Of a DNA stretch of 64,000 nt, positions 34,246-45,475 are shown piece after piece. A program made the translations under genes and the position numbers. Origin of the DNA: Perognathus longimembris pacificus. Taxonomy: Eukaryota > Chordata > Mammalia > Rodentia > Heteromyidae. Within the stretch, counting starts at the first letter, position 1; each line of letters opens with the position of its first letter. The stretch lies in the NCBI RefSeq assembly GCF_023159225.1, contig NC_063174.1:27859983-27923982 (forward strand). The letters run 5' to 3'. The notes under the pieces were generated by a model. The model saw nothing but the letters and a program-made list of their open reading frames with translations. It ran no database searches and was not told the DNA's origin.

Positions 34246-34824
34246 GGGGGTAGGGGAAGGGTGGTTCAGAGTCTCAATTATTCCTAAAGTCCTATCAATA
34301 TCAGACAGGAAGGAGAGAATGCATGTGGAGCCATGCTAAGTTAAAATGCTCAGTGTCAGCTGTATAGTGCAGTTCTACCTTTGAGTGTTAAGTCTTTTGT
34401 TGTTGTTCTTTTTTGGCTTAAAATTACATCTTCTTTATCATAGCTTATCTGGATTTGGCTACAAATTATATGATCACCATATCATTTTTTATACCTTTGT
34501 GGTACACATAAATGGAATTTATCAATTTTTTTTTTAAAAGGACCTTAGTCTGTAAGAGAAACTTAGGTCAGAGCTGTTTAGGTCAGGCCTACAAAACAAA
34601 CTATGTCTTATTGGATTCCTAGAATAAACTATGGGCTACTAAGATACCAACTTCTATGGAGCTGGCAAGGCAAGTTTGTGTCAGATAGGAGTGTGGCTTT
34701 GTATTCAGAAGAGCTGACCACGTGTGTGAGATGCTGAAGCCCTGCCAGGGAAAGACCAAGTTTCTGGTGGAAAGAAGGAAAACTCTTTTCTTTGAGTAGA
34801 GCTATGTAAGTTTTAAAAGTGGGT
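34246..34824. other. Unique intergenic DNA
   Basis: Nothing recognised. Confidence 0.4.
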
Positions 34825-34825
34825 T

Positions 34826-35008
34826 AAAGCTGAGATCTAAGAATCATGGTTCAAAGCCAGCCTAGGCAGAAGGAATGAGACTATTATCTCCAGTTAAGCA
34901 CCAAAAAGCTGGCAGTGGAGCTGTGACTCAAGTGCTAACAGTGCAAAAAGCTTAGAGGCATGGCCCAGGCCCAGAGTTCAATCCCCAAGACCAGTACAAA
35001 AAAAAAAA
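34826..35008 (+). mobile_element. 7SL/B1-Geo composite SINE, 5'-truncated
   Basis: gctgagatctaagaatcatg, gttcaaagccagcctaggca, gtggagctgtgactcaagtg and A-tail. Confidence 0.82.
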
Positions 35009-35681
35009 GTATATACCTGTTCTTGATGAAGAGGATAGAGGAGGCAGGGAGCAGAAGAAATGATAGAGCATTCAGACTACCACTGCTGGAGAGAAGGCTG
35101 GTTGGATGGATGCTAGTACCCCCAACACCCTCACAGGCTTCTCACATCCTCCCCAGTCCCCACCCCTCTGTGCTCTATTCTCTGTACAATGGCTTTGAAA
35201 AGTGTTGGAGGATAATAAGGTAAAGCTGGAGAGCAGAGTGTCTAGGTCAGTGTTGTGCAAAGAAGGCTTCATCCTAGCAGAATGTGTCTGTTTTGAAGTG
35301 GATGCATTCTCCCCTTGGGGAATTAATAGATGCTGGCCCAGTTTTCTGTGGCCGGTGGGTCAGCAGCTTATAGAGGGAAGTTGGATGTCTAAAGAAAACA
35401 AGGGGCTATTTTGCTTCCTCCCACACATCCTTCTCTTGTTCCTGCTTTAACTGGGCTGCGGAGTCCAGAAAGAGTCTTATAGCTCTTGGGCCAAGGATGA
35501 GTTTACATCTGAGTATCCATCGAAGTCAAGGTCCCAAATACTCTGGTTACCATGGCAACACTGGGGAATTCACTTTCCAAGTGGCACCATTATTCCATTG
35601 TTTCCTAAAAGAATAGAAGCCCTATCTATCCCTCTTCCAAAAAGAACTGTCCAAAGATGATAGTTTCATGGTAAAAACAGG
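35009..35681. other. Unique DNA with an RFX X-box-like palindrome
   Basis: No exon recognised. GTTACCATGGCAAC at 35546-35559 matches the RFX X-box format (two half sites, 2-base spacer). Confidence 0.4.
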
Positions 35682-36212
35682 TGTCGGGCCTCAATTCCAC
35701 ATTCCCCCCCTTTTTTTCCCCTGGGGAGATGCCAAGCCCCCAATTGTGAGGGACAGTTGGGCCCCTCCCCCCCCCCCCCACCGCCAGCAGGAGAGGCGAA
35801 GCGTGTCCCTATCGGGCTAAGCTGAGCTGAGGTAGGATGCCGAAGACCCCCGTCCCAATCCCTCTCACATATAAGAGCAGACGCAGACACGAAGATCTCA
35901 TAGAGCTGGTCCGATGTTCCACCAGTCTCAAAGGGTTTTATTCAAGGGAGGGGTTTATGCTACAGTAATGGTGGGCAGGAAGAGGAGGGACTAACTGAAT
36001 ATTAACGATTGGCTAATGGTCTGTACATCAGGTGATGTCACGGAACTTCCTCTATGGGCGGAGACCAAGACGGAAGGTGGGGCTGGTTTGCTTCTCTTCC
36101 CGCAGAACCCGGAAGATGGGAGTGGCTAGCTTTCACATTGCCCCAGGGTGGGAGGGAAGGCAGCATCTCAGGACCGCCCTCTCCCCCTCAAAGCCAAGCT
36201 GAATCCCCAACA
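35682..36212 (-). mobile_element. Antisense LTR-like unit (retroviral)
   Basis: TG...CA-bounded, read right to left: TGTTGGGG start, paired CCAAT-type element (GCCAATCG), AATAAA (antisense of 35937-35942) and an end near 35682. A 'TTGGGGGCTTGGC' run (antisense, about 35740) resembles the start of a tRNA-Pro primer-binding site, so the true LTR may end there and the last ~60 bases be internal sequence. Flanks AACAGG/GACAGA match 4/6. No retroviral gene adjoins. Confidence 0.5.
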
Positions 36213-36915
36213 GACAGAAGGCCCTGGGTTTGACCCTCAAAACTACAAAAAAATGGACTTCAGGACAGGGCTCAGGGTATAACTTCAGAAAGCCCTGGTG
36301 TGGAGTAGTTTATGAACTCACTGCATTGGCAGCTGTGGCTCCTCACAACCCACAGCACCCCCTCAGTCCCAAAAGGCTTGGAGGGACACTGGCTCCAGTG
36401 CAGCCCAGGCTAGCTATTTCCCAGCTATTCCTGGGCCTTTTCTTTGAATTGCTTATTTCTTCTCTGAAGCAGATTTGACACTGGCTGCTTGCAAAGAGCA
36501 GCAGTCCTTTAATGCCAGCTGGATTGCCACACACTGTTCTGGGCAAAGGAGATTCCAAGCCCTGCCATCTATGGGAAGACTAGTCAAGTGAACACCTCAT
36601 CAAAGCCCACTGTAACACATAGAGCAAAAGCCAAAAGAAGGCTGTGATGAGGATGGAGGCCCACATCTAGTGAGGGGAAGCAGGAAAGGTTTTCCAGGCC
36701 AAACTTGGAAAGAAAGAAAGAGCTTCTGGGGAAATCTCAAGACAGGATGGAAGGAAAGCATTGTCAAGAGCTCTGGGGCTTTATGCTCTAGTTAAGGCAC
36801 AGGACTGTGTAACTGAAAGACAGAGGAAGGCACTAGCTTTCCATGCAGCCAAAAGTCTTTAGAACTTGCTCCTGTTTTCTTTATATTCTCACCCCAATCC
36901 CCTTGAGAAAAGTGA
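36213..36915. other. Mostly unique DNA
   Basis: 36215-36270 may be an ID-like fragment (aggccctgggtttgaccctc). The rest is unrecognised; a GA-rich patch is at 36705-36725. Confidence 0.35.
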
Positions 36916-36920
36916 ATATG
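36916..36920. repeat. LTR target-site duplication, left
   Basis: ATATG, repeated at 37424-37428; a 5-base duplication is typical of class III (ERVL-like) elements. Confidence 0.6.
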
Positions 36921-37423
36921 TGCTGCAAGGACCACCAGAGACCCACACCAATGCAAAAGCAAAAGGAATCTTAATTGCAAGCTCGAGCTTGGTCCTCAGC
37001 ACACGCGGCAACCGGTGATGCTCAGAGGCTCCCGAGCATAGATTCAGCACAAATTTTATAGCACTAAACAAAAAACTTTAAGGAAGTGTTACAGGATTGG
37101 TTAACATTTTAATCAAACTAAACCGGGTATAAATGATTGGCTGGCTATATTTGACGGGCATAAAAAGTGGTAAGCAGTTACTCATCATTTTGGGGGGTTG
37201 TTTTTGACACACTACCTCCAAAGATCACTTGTTGGGTGGAACATTCCAGGTTCCGGTGGGACATTTCCAGACTCAGGAGGGGCTATTCTGGTATATTAGA
37301 TATTTCGACATCTTGTTGTAAACAGGCATCACCTGTGATTCTGGGAGCTGTTTATGCAAGGCAGTTTCCTGGTAGTAGGGTAGAAGTGGGCCAAGGGTCA
37401 CAGCATAGCATAGGGTCTTAACA
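36921..37423 (-). mobile_element. Solo LTR, antisense, 503 bp
   Basis: Starts TG and ends CA with ATATG duplications. In the antisense direction it carries two CCAAT boxes (CAGCCAATCA, AACCAATCC) and a TATA box (TATAAAA, complement of 37054-37060), in the right order for a U3 promoter. No internal retroviral sequence is present, so it looks like a recombination-derived solo LTR. Confidence 0.65.
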
Positions 37424-37439
37424 ATATGGAGTTTCCTAG

Positions 37440-38290
37440 GTCCTTAACAGCAAAGTAGTTCACAGAAGCTGAAAGCATAGGTCCCAGCCATCCCAGAGGA
37501 CCATGCAGAGATAATCACAGGCAGGAGCAGAAGGTTCATAAGGAGGTTTATTAGTGGGGTCATAGTTCCCACGGGAGAGGGAGCTACATGGCCATCTGCA
37601 CCTTATCCAGGTGGCAGCTTCTCTCTGGGGTAAAGGGGAAGTAGTAGTAGTGAGTAGGATTGGCTCATTAGGTATGGGTGGATCTGGGGGCTAGTAGGAG
37701 GACCTGAGGACCTGAGACTAGGGAAATGCTAATATTCCCCCATTTGTTGTTTATTAATAACAGAGGAGGGGTACCAGGCCTGGAGTATGGGCGGAGGTTG
37801 TTTCTTCTGGAGCTACTTCCTGCTGTAAAGGGGCTAAGTAGTCAGGGGTCCCCGATTCGTCATTTGGCCCGGTACCGTACAGTTTGGTTGGTAAAAGTCC
37901 TCATCATTTCCACGAGAATGGTTATCAGGGTCAATGGGTGTCATGGTCTCCTCTGGCTACCTCCTGCAGCTTGGGCACATCAAAGAGTCACTGGGGCTGG
38001 GGTCTTCACGGTCCAGATCTGCACTGGGCAGAGCAGTGTAGTAAGAGGATGGCCTTGAACTACGAGTTCCCAGGTGAGATGTTATCCTGTTGAAAGAGAC
38101 TTTTAAAAAGGTGAGGCAAAAGGCTGACAAGTACATAGGACCAGTTAACCTGAACAACATGGGAGAACACACCCTAGGCACAAGCCAGAAAAGTTCCATT
38201 TGGAACATAAATCCAATTGTGGCCCATTACAAGAAAGGAGGAATAACTGGACTGGGGGCAGGAAGGAAGTGTTTAGGGATAGTGGACAGG
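37440..38290 (-). pseudogene. Endogenous retrovirus remnant, env/LTR-like, antisense
   Basis: Read antisense, this has short open segments with an envelope-like flavour (about 37960-38250). A purine run follows (caacaaatgggggaa, about 37735-37750) that could be a polypurine tract. LTR-like sequence follows that, with a CCAAT box and AATAAA (antisense, about 37546). Stops and shifts break every frame. The assignment rests on weak resemblance and feature order; family is not assigned. Confidence 0.4.
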
Positions 38291-38311
38291 TTGGGAGTAA
38301 CCAGTCAGAAG

Positions 38312-38378
38312 CTATGTATATGTATATGTATATATATGTGTGTGTATATATATACACACATACACATATACACATAGC
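38312..38378. repeat. Alternating TA/TG/CA low-complexity tract
   Basis: TATGTATATGTATA... passing into TATACACACATACAC, a near-palindromic alternating pyrimidine-purine tract. Confidence 0.9.
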
Positions 38379-38607
38379 AAGTAACAAAGGCAAGAATGCA
38401 AGTTTCTGTCCAGATGGAAAATGGTCAGGTATGGACATTAGGTGGGCAAACAACTATTCCTCTTGATCTCCCAGCTCTGATTAATTTTGAAAGGGCAAGT
38501 TTAAATTGACTCCATTTAAGATGAGACTTCATCTCCTCTTACTCCTCTCCATGATTTCTCGTTGTCAGGATTGACCTCATCCTGAAGGTCTAGGTGCTCA
38601 TCACTTG

Positions 38608-38852
38608 GATAGCTTGTCCCAGTTGGCATTCACGGGGTTTGAAATCAAGGCCTGGGCACTGTCCCTGAGCACTTCTGCTCGAGGCTAGTGCTCTACCACT
38701 TGAGCCATGGTGTCGCTTCCAACATTTGGCTGGTTCTCTTGAGCCAAGCTTCCAGTCTGTCTCTTTGTTAGTGAATTGGGAGATGGAGTTTTAGAGGGAT
38801 GTATTTTTTTCTCTGCCCGGGCTGGCTTCAAACTGCAATCCAAGGAGTCTTA
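38608..38852 (-). mobile_element. 7SL/B1-Geo composite SINE, diverged
   Basis: Antisense: tgggcactgtccctgagcac, tgctctaccacttgagccat, gggctggcttcaaactgc. Contains an extra ~35-base insertion near 38730-38765. Confidence 0.75.
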
Positions 38853-39845
38853 GACATAAAAGCCCCTTTTATTTCCAATTAAAGCAACAGGAGAACAATA
38901 GGAATAGAGCTTATCTGTAACTTGGTGAGAATTGACCAACAAATACTTGCCAGAGTTCTGCTGTAACACTTAGAGAACAGCAGACTGAATGAGATCCATG
39001 TGCCATCAAATCAAATCATCTCATTTAACCTTACTGGCAGGTGGAAGAGAGCACAAATGAGTAACAATCAAGAGGGCAAAGGGTCAGGACAATGTAAAAG
39101 TCTCAGCTTCAGTGGATTGGAGGTAGCTGTGTCTTCCATCCCAAATCATCAGGCTTTGTTAGTTAGGTGTGATGGAGGCAGGCAGGAGAGATGGGTTGGA
39201 TCTAGACAAGGCTGTAGTGGCATCTCTCAGAGTCCCCTGGATGGTTGCCTGCAAATTTCTACACAGACTGGTTAAAGACATTTGAAATCTCCCAATATTC
39301 TCTGGTTGCTTACTCTGAGTACTATGGCTTTTGTAGGCTGGTGCCCTACTGGCTTAAGCAGGGTGACAACTTTAAACAGATTTTAGAAGGCTTGGGCCTT
39401 TAACCATATTCTGGGCTGAAAGGATCACCCTGCTTCAGTCTCCTGGGCAGCTGAAACTATAAAAAATGATGTCATTTTTCTCCCTTTGTCTATCTCACTT
39501 TAAGATACAAACTTGGTGCCTTTTCTCATTAGCACTAAATAATGGGAAGTGAATTAAATAATCAAATAGTAAACCGAGAGCTAAAAGTTGGAAAGTAGAT
39601 GAGTCAGACTAGAAAGACTTCTGTATCAAGCCAAGAATGAGAAGCCACTGTGGACTACATTTAATGAGGGAAGTCAGAGCTAGAGATATGGGTTTAGGTT
39701 ATCTCTAGTTTGATAAGGAGTTGAAAATATTAGATTTGTCAGAGAAAGGAGGAACAAAACAAAAAGAGAAGTGGGAACTGAAGGTAAGAGTTTGGAGGAC
39801 ATCTCAACTGGATAATAGAGCCAGAAAAATCTATCTTAAGAAAAC
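38853..39845. other. Unique intergenic DNA
   Basis: A weak B1-like trace lies at 39420-39465 (ctgcttcagtctcctgggca). Nothing else recognised. Confidence 0.4.
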
Positions 39846-39849
39846 CTGG

Positions 39850-40045
39850 GGGGCTGGGAATACGGCCTAGTGGCAAGAGTGCTTGCCTCGTATGCATGAG
39901 GCCCTGGGTTCGATTCCTCAGTACCACATACATAGAAAAAGCCAGAAGTGGCTCTGTGGCTCAAGTGGTAGAGTGCTAGCCTTGAGCAAAGAGGCAGGGA
40001 CAGTGCTCAGACTCTGAGTCCAAGCCCCAGGACTGGCACCAACAA
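39850..40045 (+). mobile_element. IDL-Geo SINE
   Basis: gggctgggaatacggcctag, gggttcgattcctcag, Geo half lacking a few bases, tail (CAAAA)n. Confidence 0.95.
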
Positions 40046-40057
40046 AACAAAACAAAA

Positions 40058-40250
40058 CCTGGGAATGAGGGAATGTGGCTTAATGGTCGAGTGCTTGCCT
40101 AGCATGCATAAAACCCTGGGTTCAATTTCTCTGTACCACATAAACAGAAAAAGCTGGATATGATGCTCTGGCTCAAGTGGTAGAGTGCTAGCTTTTGGCA
40201 AAAACAAGCTCAGGGACAGTGCCTAGGCCCTGAGTTCAAGCCTCAAGACT
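40058..40250 (+). mobile_element. IDL-Geo SINE, older
   Basis: gggaatgtggcttaatggtc, gggttcaatttctctg, ctggctcaagtggtagagtg; diverged relative to its upstream neighbour. Confidence 0.9.
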
Positions 40251-40323
40251 GTCACAAAGGAAGGAAGGAAAGAAGGAAGGAAGGAAGGAAGGAAGGAAGG
40301 AAGGAAGGAAGGAAGGAAGGAGA
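40251..40323. repeat. (GGAA)n microsatellite
   Basis: About 17 GGAA/GAAG units forming the tail of the preceding SINE. GGAA arrays can bind ETS factors. Confidence 0.95.
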
Positions 40324-40344
40324 GAAGGAAGAGCACCTGTCTAC

Positions 40345-40544
40345 AGTTGAGCATGGTGAGGCACATCTGTAATCCCAGATACTTAAGAGATTGGAGTTAG
40401 GAGATCAAGATTTGAGTCAGACCTACCTGGCAAAAGCATAAGAGTTGATCTGAAAAACAAACTGAGAGCAAAAGGGCTAGAAGCATGACTCAAGTAGTAA
40501 AGCACTAGCCAGCCATTGCTAGGTCCTGAGTTCAATCCCTAGTA

Positions 40545-40548
<4 letters not shown>
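40345..40548 (+). mobile_element. 7SL/B1-Geo composite SINE with (CA)n tail
   Basis: ggcacatctgtaatcccaga; Geo half diverged (gaagcatgactcaagtagta). Followed by ~26 CA units at 40549-40600. Confidence 0.75.

Positions 40549-40600
<52 letters not shown>
40549..40600. repeat. (CA)n microsatellite
   Basis: About 26 CA units between two SINEs. Confidence 0.95.
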
Positions 40601-40601
<1 letters not shown>

Positions 40602-40825
40602 TGGGTACTAGTGATTCCTGCCTGTAATCCTAGCTACTTAGGAGGCTGAGATTCAGACGATTGTAGTTTGAGGATGGTCTAGGCAGAACAGTTTGTGAGA
40701 CTTCATCTCCAAAATAACCAGCAAAAAGCAGGACGGAAGGGCATGGCTCAAGTGGTAGAGTGCTAGCATAGCAAGTGCAAAGTACCCTCCCCCCTCCATC
40801 ACCCCCCCTCTCCCCCCTCAAAAAA
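40602..40825 (+). mobile_element. 7SL/B1-Geo composite SINE
   Basis: gattcctgcctgtaatccta, aggaggctgagattcagacg, ggcatggctcaagtggtaga; C-rich tail. Confidence 0.83.
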
Positions 40826-40879
40826 AATCCCAAACACCAACAACCCAGAAAACTCAACCTTCCACTTCCATCCACATCT

Positions 40880-41760
40880 GCATGGGTATTAACAGCCCTG
40901 CCTAGTCTGGCTCCTAGGAGTTGTCATTGGAATAATAGAAGAAGAAAGTAACTGGTGAGGAACACTTCATAAATATTACTCTTCATTATTACTACTAGAA
41001 GACTGGTACTTAAAAATTTTTTTTTTACCTCATATGGAATAAGGTCAACTGCTCTAACAACACTATTTTTTAATATATTCATCAGTGATTTGTTGCCTGG
41101 TAACTATGATTTTCCAAGTGAAAAATTCATTTCAGTGTTTGCCTTTTAATTAAAATGGGTATTCCAGCATTTTAAAATTCATTTTTGAAGGCACTTGCCT
41201 CCTGAGCTGTAGCAGCTCAGACACAGCAGGATAGACCATCATTAAAAAAGCCAAACCAAAACAAAAAAAACTAACAGTGTCGTAATTTTATATTTATCCG
41301 ATAATTATAATTAAGACAAATCCCAGTTTGTCCACAACTTGCAAACAAAGGAGCCTCAGCACTAAGAGGTGAGTCAATAGCTAATTTGCATATTAATTAC
41401 TGTTTACTGCCTTTGCCCCAGAGACCCATTAGTTCTAACAAAGAACAGGACACATACCGCAGCTATGATTGTCATTTAGAGACCCAAGGCAGCCTTGAAT
41501 GCAGCCCACCACTCTCAGAGCCTGCAAGAAGGTCACCATACTGTCTAGGGGACAGGGTAATCAGAAGAGAGGCCATGCCCCTGGTTTAGAGGGTCATTTC
41601 GTGAATAGCCATAAAGACTTCTGCCAGGCTTTTAGTAAAGGACAATTGAAACAAAACATCCCCACTTTGATGTAGGTTGGAGCAATAGTATACATGCATT
41701 ACAATGGAAACACATCTACACACATATAAAGATTTTTGAAAGATTACTTGGACATTCAAA
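40880..41760. promoter_or_regulatory. Unique block, candidate regulatory element
   Basis: Repeat-free. GTTGCCTGGTAAC at 41092-41104 fits the RFX X-box. About 41369-41398 has AP-1/MAF-like TGAGTCAATAGC beside an octamer-like ATTTGCAT and ATTAATTA. Conservation not tested; function is inference. Confidence 0.35.
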
Positions 41761-41761
41761 T

Positions 41762-41955
41762 TGAACTGTGGCTCACAACTGTAATCCTAGTTAATTAAGA
41801 GTTTGTGATCTGAATAGCAAGGTTTGAAGCTAACCAGGGTGGGAAAGTCAGTGAGACTCTTATCTCTACTTAACCACCAAAAAGTACTTGCCTTGAGCAA
41901 AACTATTCAGGGGCAGTGCCCAAGCCCTGAGTTCAAGCCCCAGGACCAGCACATA
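41762..41955 (+). mobile_element. 7SL/B1-Geo composite SINE, internally deleted
   Basis: gtggctcacaactgtaatcc, aagctaaccagggtgggaaa; the first part of the Geo half is missing (ccaaaaagtacttgccttga). Confidence 0.8.
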
Positions 41956-41956
41956 A

Positions 41957-41999
<43 letters not shown>

Positions 42000-42003
42000 C
42001 ACA
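41957..42003. repeat. (CA)n microsatellite at SINE tail
   Basis: About 22 CA units with an AAAC interruption. Confidence 0.95.
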
Positions 42004-43155
42004 CTCAATCAATCAAATCAAACTTGTGATCACAGTGTTCCGGAAAAGAAAAAAGCTTGAGTCTCACTTGCTTTAGTCCTAGATTCTGCTCTATAATGGC
42101 AGAGTGATTGGGTCACTCCTCTATCTATCTCAGGAAGTCTAGAATTTTAACTTGGTTGTAAATGGAAACCGAAGTCACATTAGTTGTTTTAAAGACGCTC
42201 ATCCTCAAAGAAACCTCTTTGTGTTCCCAATCCCCAGAAAGCAAACCCAGCTTCCTCTAGAGACAAAGTGTCATCTAACAAAGCTCTTGATGGAGGCAAG
42301 AGGCCAATCAATGGGAAAAATTTAATCCTGATATAAGCATAATACATTATGCATGATAATCTTCAGAATGGAAAGCCACTTAAAGGTAATCATGTGGAAG
42401 AGCAATGGCTGCTTTACAAGGTGACTGCACTTCCTGTCTCTGTGTGGAAAATGCTTAGAAAGCACAGGAGTATGAAAACAGGATGCCTGCTCTGTTTCCA
42501 ACATGTGCAATAAGAATATGAGTATTTTCAGGGCCTGTCTCAACAGGCACTCCTTGAGAAACTGCATAGTAATATCATAGCAATAATAATAATGAGGATG
42601 AGAGCTAACAGTTATAGAGTACCCCTGATGAGCATGATTTCGTTGAATACTCTCAGTGTAGTTGGTGATATTTATTCTTATGAGAAACAGTTGAGAAGAT
42701 TCAAGTTCACAGAGACTAAGAAACATACCCCACATCACAAAGGAGGAAAGAAGAGGGAATACAGAATAGCTAGATGAGGAGACAGGGAAATTAAAATTAA
42801 TAAATATTAAAAGGGCTAAACTTAAAATGAAAACCAGAAGGAAACTGAAAAATAACACCCAGAGTAGCTAGCTCCCTCCTACTCCAGCCCTGTTTTATGT
42901 AGACATTATTGGCTATTATTGTCTTCTTTGAGATGTTAAAAAGTTGCAAACACTTTCCACTAATGAATAAAGAAGAAACTATCTCCTACTGGTCCTTGTA
43001 TTTTGCATAGACTTAGATCATATATCCATGTTTTAGAATAATAAACAGCACCCATCTTAGCTACTGAAAACCATTGTCTAGGGATTGGAGGCTCAGGCCC
43101 CATGACTCTGTGTATTCTCCCAGCTCAGGAAGTATTAAGAGCACTGATTGGAGCA
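42004..43155. other. Mostly unique DNA with a MIR-like piece
   Basis: 42600-42770 (gtacccctgatgagcatgat ... agagactaagaaacataccc) looks MIR-derived. The 178-codon antisense frame 42322-42858 crosses it and is not supported as a gene. Confidence 0.45.
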
Positions 43156-43166
43156 GCCATTGGGAA

Positions 43167-43353
43167 TTTTTTTTTTTTTTGCCAGTCCTGGGGCCTGAGC
43201 ACTGTCCTTGGCTTCTTTCTGCTCAAGGCTAGCACTCTACCACTTGAGCCACAGAACCACTTCTGGCTTTTTCTATGTATGTGATGCTGAGAGGAACCCA
43301 GGGCTTCATGTATGCAAGGCAAGCACTCTACCACTAGGCCATATTCCCAGCCT
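43167..43353 (-). mobile_element. IDL-Geo SINE
   Basis: Antisense; small deletion in the Geo half. GCCATTGGGA at 43156-43165 and 43354-43363. Confidence 0.95.
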
Positions 43354-43383
43354 GCCATTGGGATTCTTTTACAGTCATTTCTT

Positions 43384-43598
43384 TTTCTTTTTTTTTTTTT
43401 TTTTTTTGCCAGTCCTGGGGCTTGGACTCTGGGCCTGAGCACTATCCCTGGCTTCTTTTTGCTCAAGGCTAGCACTCTGCCACTTGAGCTACAGCACCAC
43501 TTCTGGCCATTTTCTGTATATGTGGTGCTGGGGAATCGAACCCAGGGCCTCATGTACATGAGGCAGGCACTCTTGCCACTAGGCCATATCCCCAGCCC
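43384..43598 (-). mobile_element. IDL-Geo SINE
   Basis: Antisense, close to consensus. TACAGTCATTTCTT is duplicated exactly at 43370-43383 and 43599-43612. Confidence 0.97.
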
Positions 43599-43822
43599 TA
43601 CAGTCATTTCTTGTGTGGGAAGCAGAAAATAGTTCTCCTTTTCATTTCTCTCTATGTTATCCTGCTATACTAAAATAAATCCTTGCAAAAATATCAGCCT
43701 TGTGAGACTGTTCTTTTGTGAATATTTTGAAATGCTTTTCATGTGTGAATTTCAGAAATCTATTATTTTTGAAACTTGGAATCTGAAGGAATTCCCTCGC
43801 TTTTTACCTCGAAGTAGAAAGG

Positions 43823-44292
43823 TGAGGTCTGGCCAGCGCCATATTGGCCACATGGTGAATGGTAGGGTCTGGCATCTTGTCTTCATGCAGGGGGAAGGTG
43901 AAGCCCCTCACCCCAGCTGATGGGCATGCTTGAATTCCTGGAGGCAGGGGCAGCCATCTGGCTGATAGGTTACCTGTCAGTCCAGTGCCTGGGACTGGGA
44001 ATTTACTGTGACCCTGCCCCCTGCCCTGACCCTACTTAGGCCTGGATGGGCACCAGTGCCATTATGCTATGCCATGTGTGTCTCCATGTTCGAGTGCTAT
44101 CTCCTGTCCCCTGTTCTCCAGCTCTCCATTGGAGCTGAATTGGTTTGTTGGTGTTGTTTTTGTTCATTCTTTCCTCTCTGACCTTCATGGTTCTGTTTCC
44201 TAATTCTGTTTGGTATATTTGCCGGCTGCAGGTCTTTCTAATTGGCCACCTGCAGACTGCTAGCATTCCAATAAAGACTTCAAAATTCTACA
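43823..44292 (+). mobile_element. Possible LTR
   Basis: GC-richer unit with a YY1-like GCCATATTGG (about 43839), AATAAA at 44270-44275 near the right end, and possible TG...CA ends. No target duplication seen; could be another repeat class. Confidence 0.35.
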
Positions 44293-44407
44293 TTTGATTT
44301 AAGGTATAATTTAGAGTACCACAACCTAGTGACCTTGGAGCTAGAATTTGACTGGAAATGATGTGACTCCTGCCACCCAAGCCCTATGCCTTCTCATTTT
44401 AAGCATC

Positions 44408-44560
44408 AAGAGGAAACAGATGGAGGTACCTCAAGCATGTAATCTTAGCTATTTGGGGAATAGAAATCAGAGGATCACAGTTCAAGACCAGCCTCATAAG
44501 AGAAACTTGAGGTCTGGGTGTAGTGGCATGAGCCCATCATCCCTAGTAACACAGAGAAGC
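44408..44560 (+). mobile_element. B1-like SINE, diverged
   Basis: agcatgtaatcttagctatt, gaggatcacagttcaagacc, agcctcataag. Confidence 0.6.
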
Positions 44561-45030
44561 CACACAGAACACAACTTTATGAAAAGAGATTGTGGTTTCA
44601 TTTCCTAATGTGCCATAGTTTGTATGCTAGGCACCCAACTTTAAAGTGGGTATTCTGATTTTTTTGTTTTTTGTTTTTCGGTTTTGTTAGTTGTGTTGCC
44701 TCACATGTATTAGGCAAGCCCTGAGATACACCCTAAGTCCCTAAAAGTTAGAATGCTATCCTAGTTTTCTGACTTTCTAGTCAAAGCTGATCATTAGATT
44801 TATAATATCTTAGTATCTTAGTGTAAAGATCAATAAACACTGTTAACACTGACCTATGATCTGTTTGTCCTGTTTTTGTCAATAAAGTTTTATTGGAACA
44901 CAAATACACTATTTTATTTGTCTGGAGCTGGTTTGAGTTACAATGAAAGTGAGTGGAATAGTGACAGACTGTAGAATATCAAAGACTAAAATATTTATTA
45001 AGTGGATTAACAGAAAAATGATTTTTTTTT
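44561..45030. other. Unique AT-rich DNA
   Basis: Possible ID-like trace at 44690-44745 (antisense); otherwise nothing recognised. Confidence 0.35.
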
Positions 45031-45035
45031 TGGTG

Positions 45036-45340
45036 TGGGGGGGCCCATCCTGGGTCTTGAACACAGGGTCTGGGCACTCTACTGCTTGAAGCAAGGCTCT
45101 ACTTCCATCTTTGTTGTTTCCTTGTCAGTCAGGGGGCTTGAACTCAGGTCCAGGGAACTGTCCCTGAGCTTTTTTCATTCAAGGCTAGCATTCTACCATT
45201 TTGAGCCACAGTGTCACTTATGCATCCTGCCCCCTCATGACCTTTCCTGCCCAGGCTGGCTTTGAACCAAGGTCCTCAGATCTCAGCCTCATAAATGTCT
45301 AGTATTACAGGCATGAGCCACCAGCACCTAGCCCACGTCT
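45036..45340 (-). mobile_element. 7SL/B1-Geo SINE with partial duplicate
   Basis: 45036-45100 is a partial antisense Geo end (tgggtcttgaacacagggtc). 45122-45340 is a fuller copy (gggcttgaactcaggtccag, tttgaaccaaggtcctcaga, gcatgagccaccagcac). Confidence 0.78.
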
Positions 45341-45344
45341 AGCT

Positions 45345-45475
45345 ATTTAATGATTAAATTAAGAGAAGAGTCTCATGAACTTTTCTGTCTGGGTTGACTT
45401 CGAACCACAATACTCAGTTCTCAGCCTTCTGAGTAGCAAGGAGTGAAGGCATGAGCCACTGGTGCCCAGCTTGTT
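45345..45475 (-). mobile_element. B1-like half of composite SINE
   Basis: ttaagagaagagtctcatga, cttctgagtagcaaggagtg: antisense B1-like half including the spacer, without a Geo half. Confidence 0.7.

Noticed and set aside
42322..42858. 178-codon antisense frame, the longest non-repeat-looking one
   Set aside because: It crosses a MIR-like segment, has irregular low-complexity composition, and shows no recognised domain or splice context.
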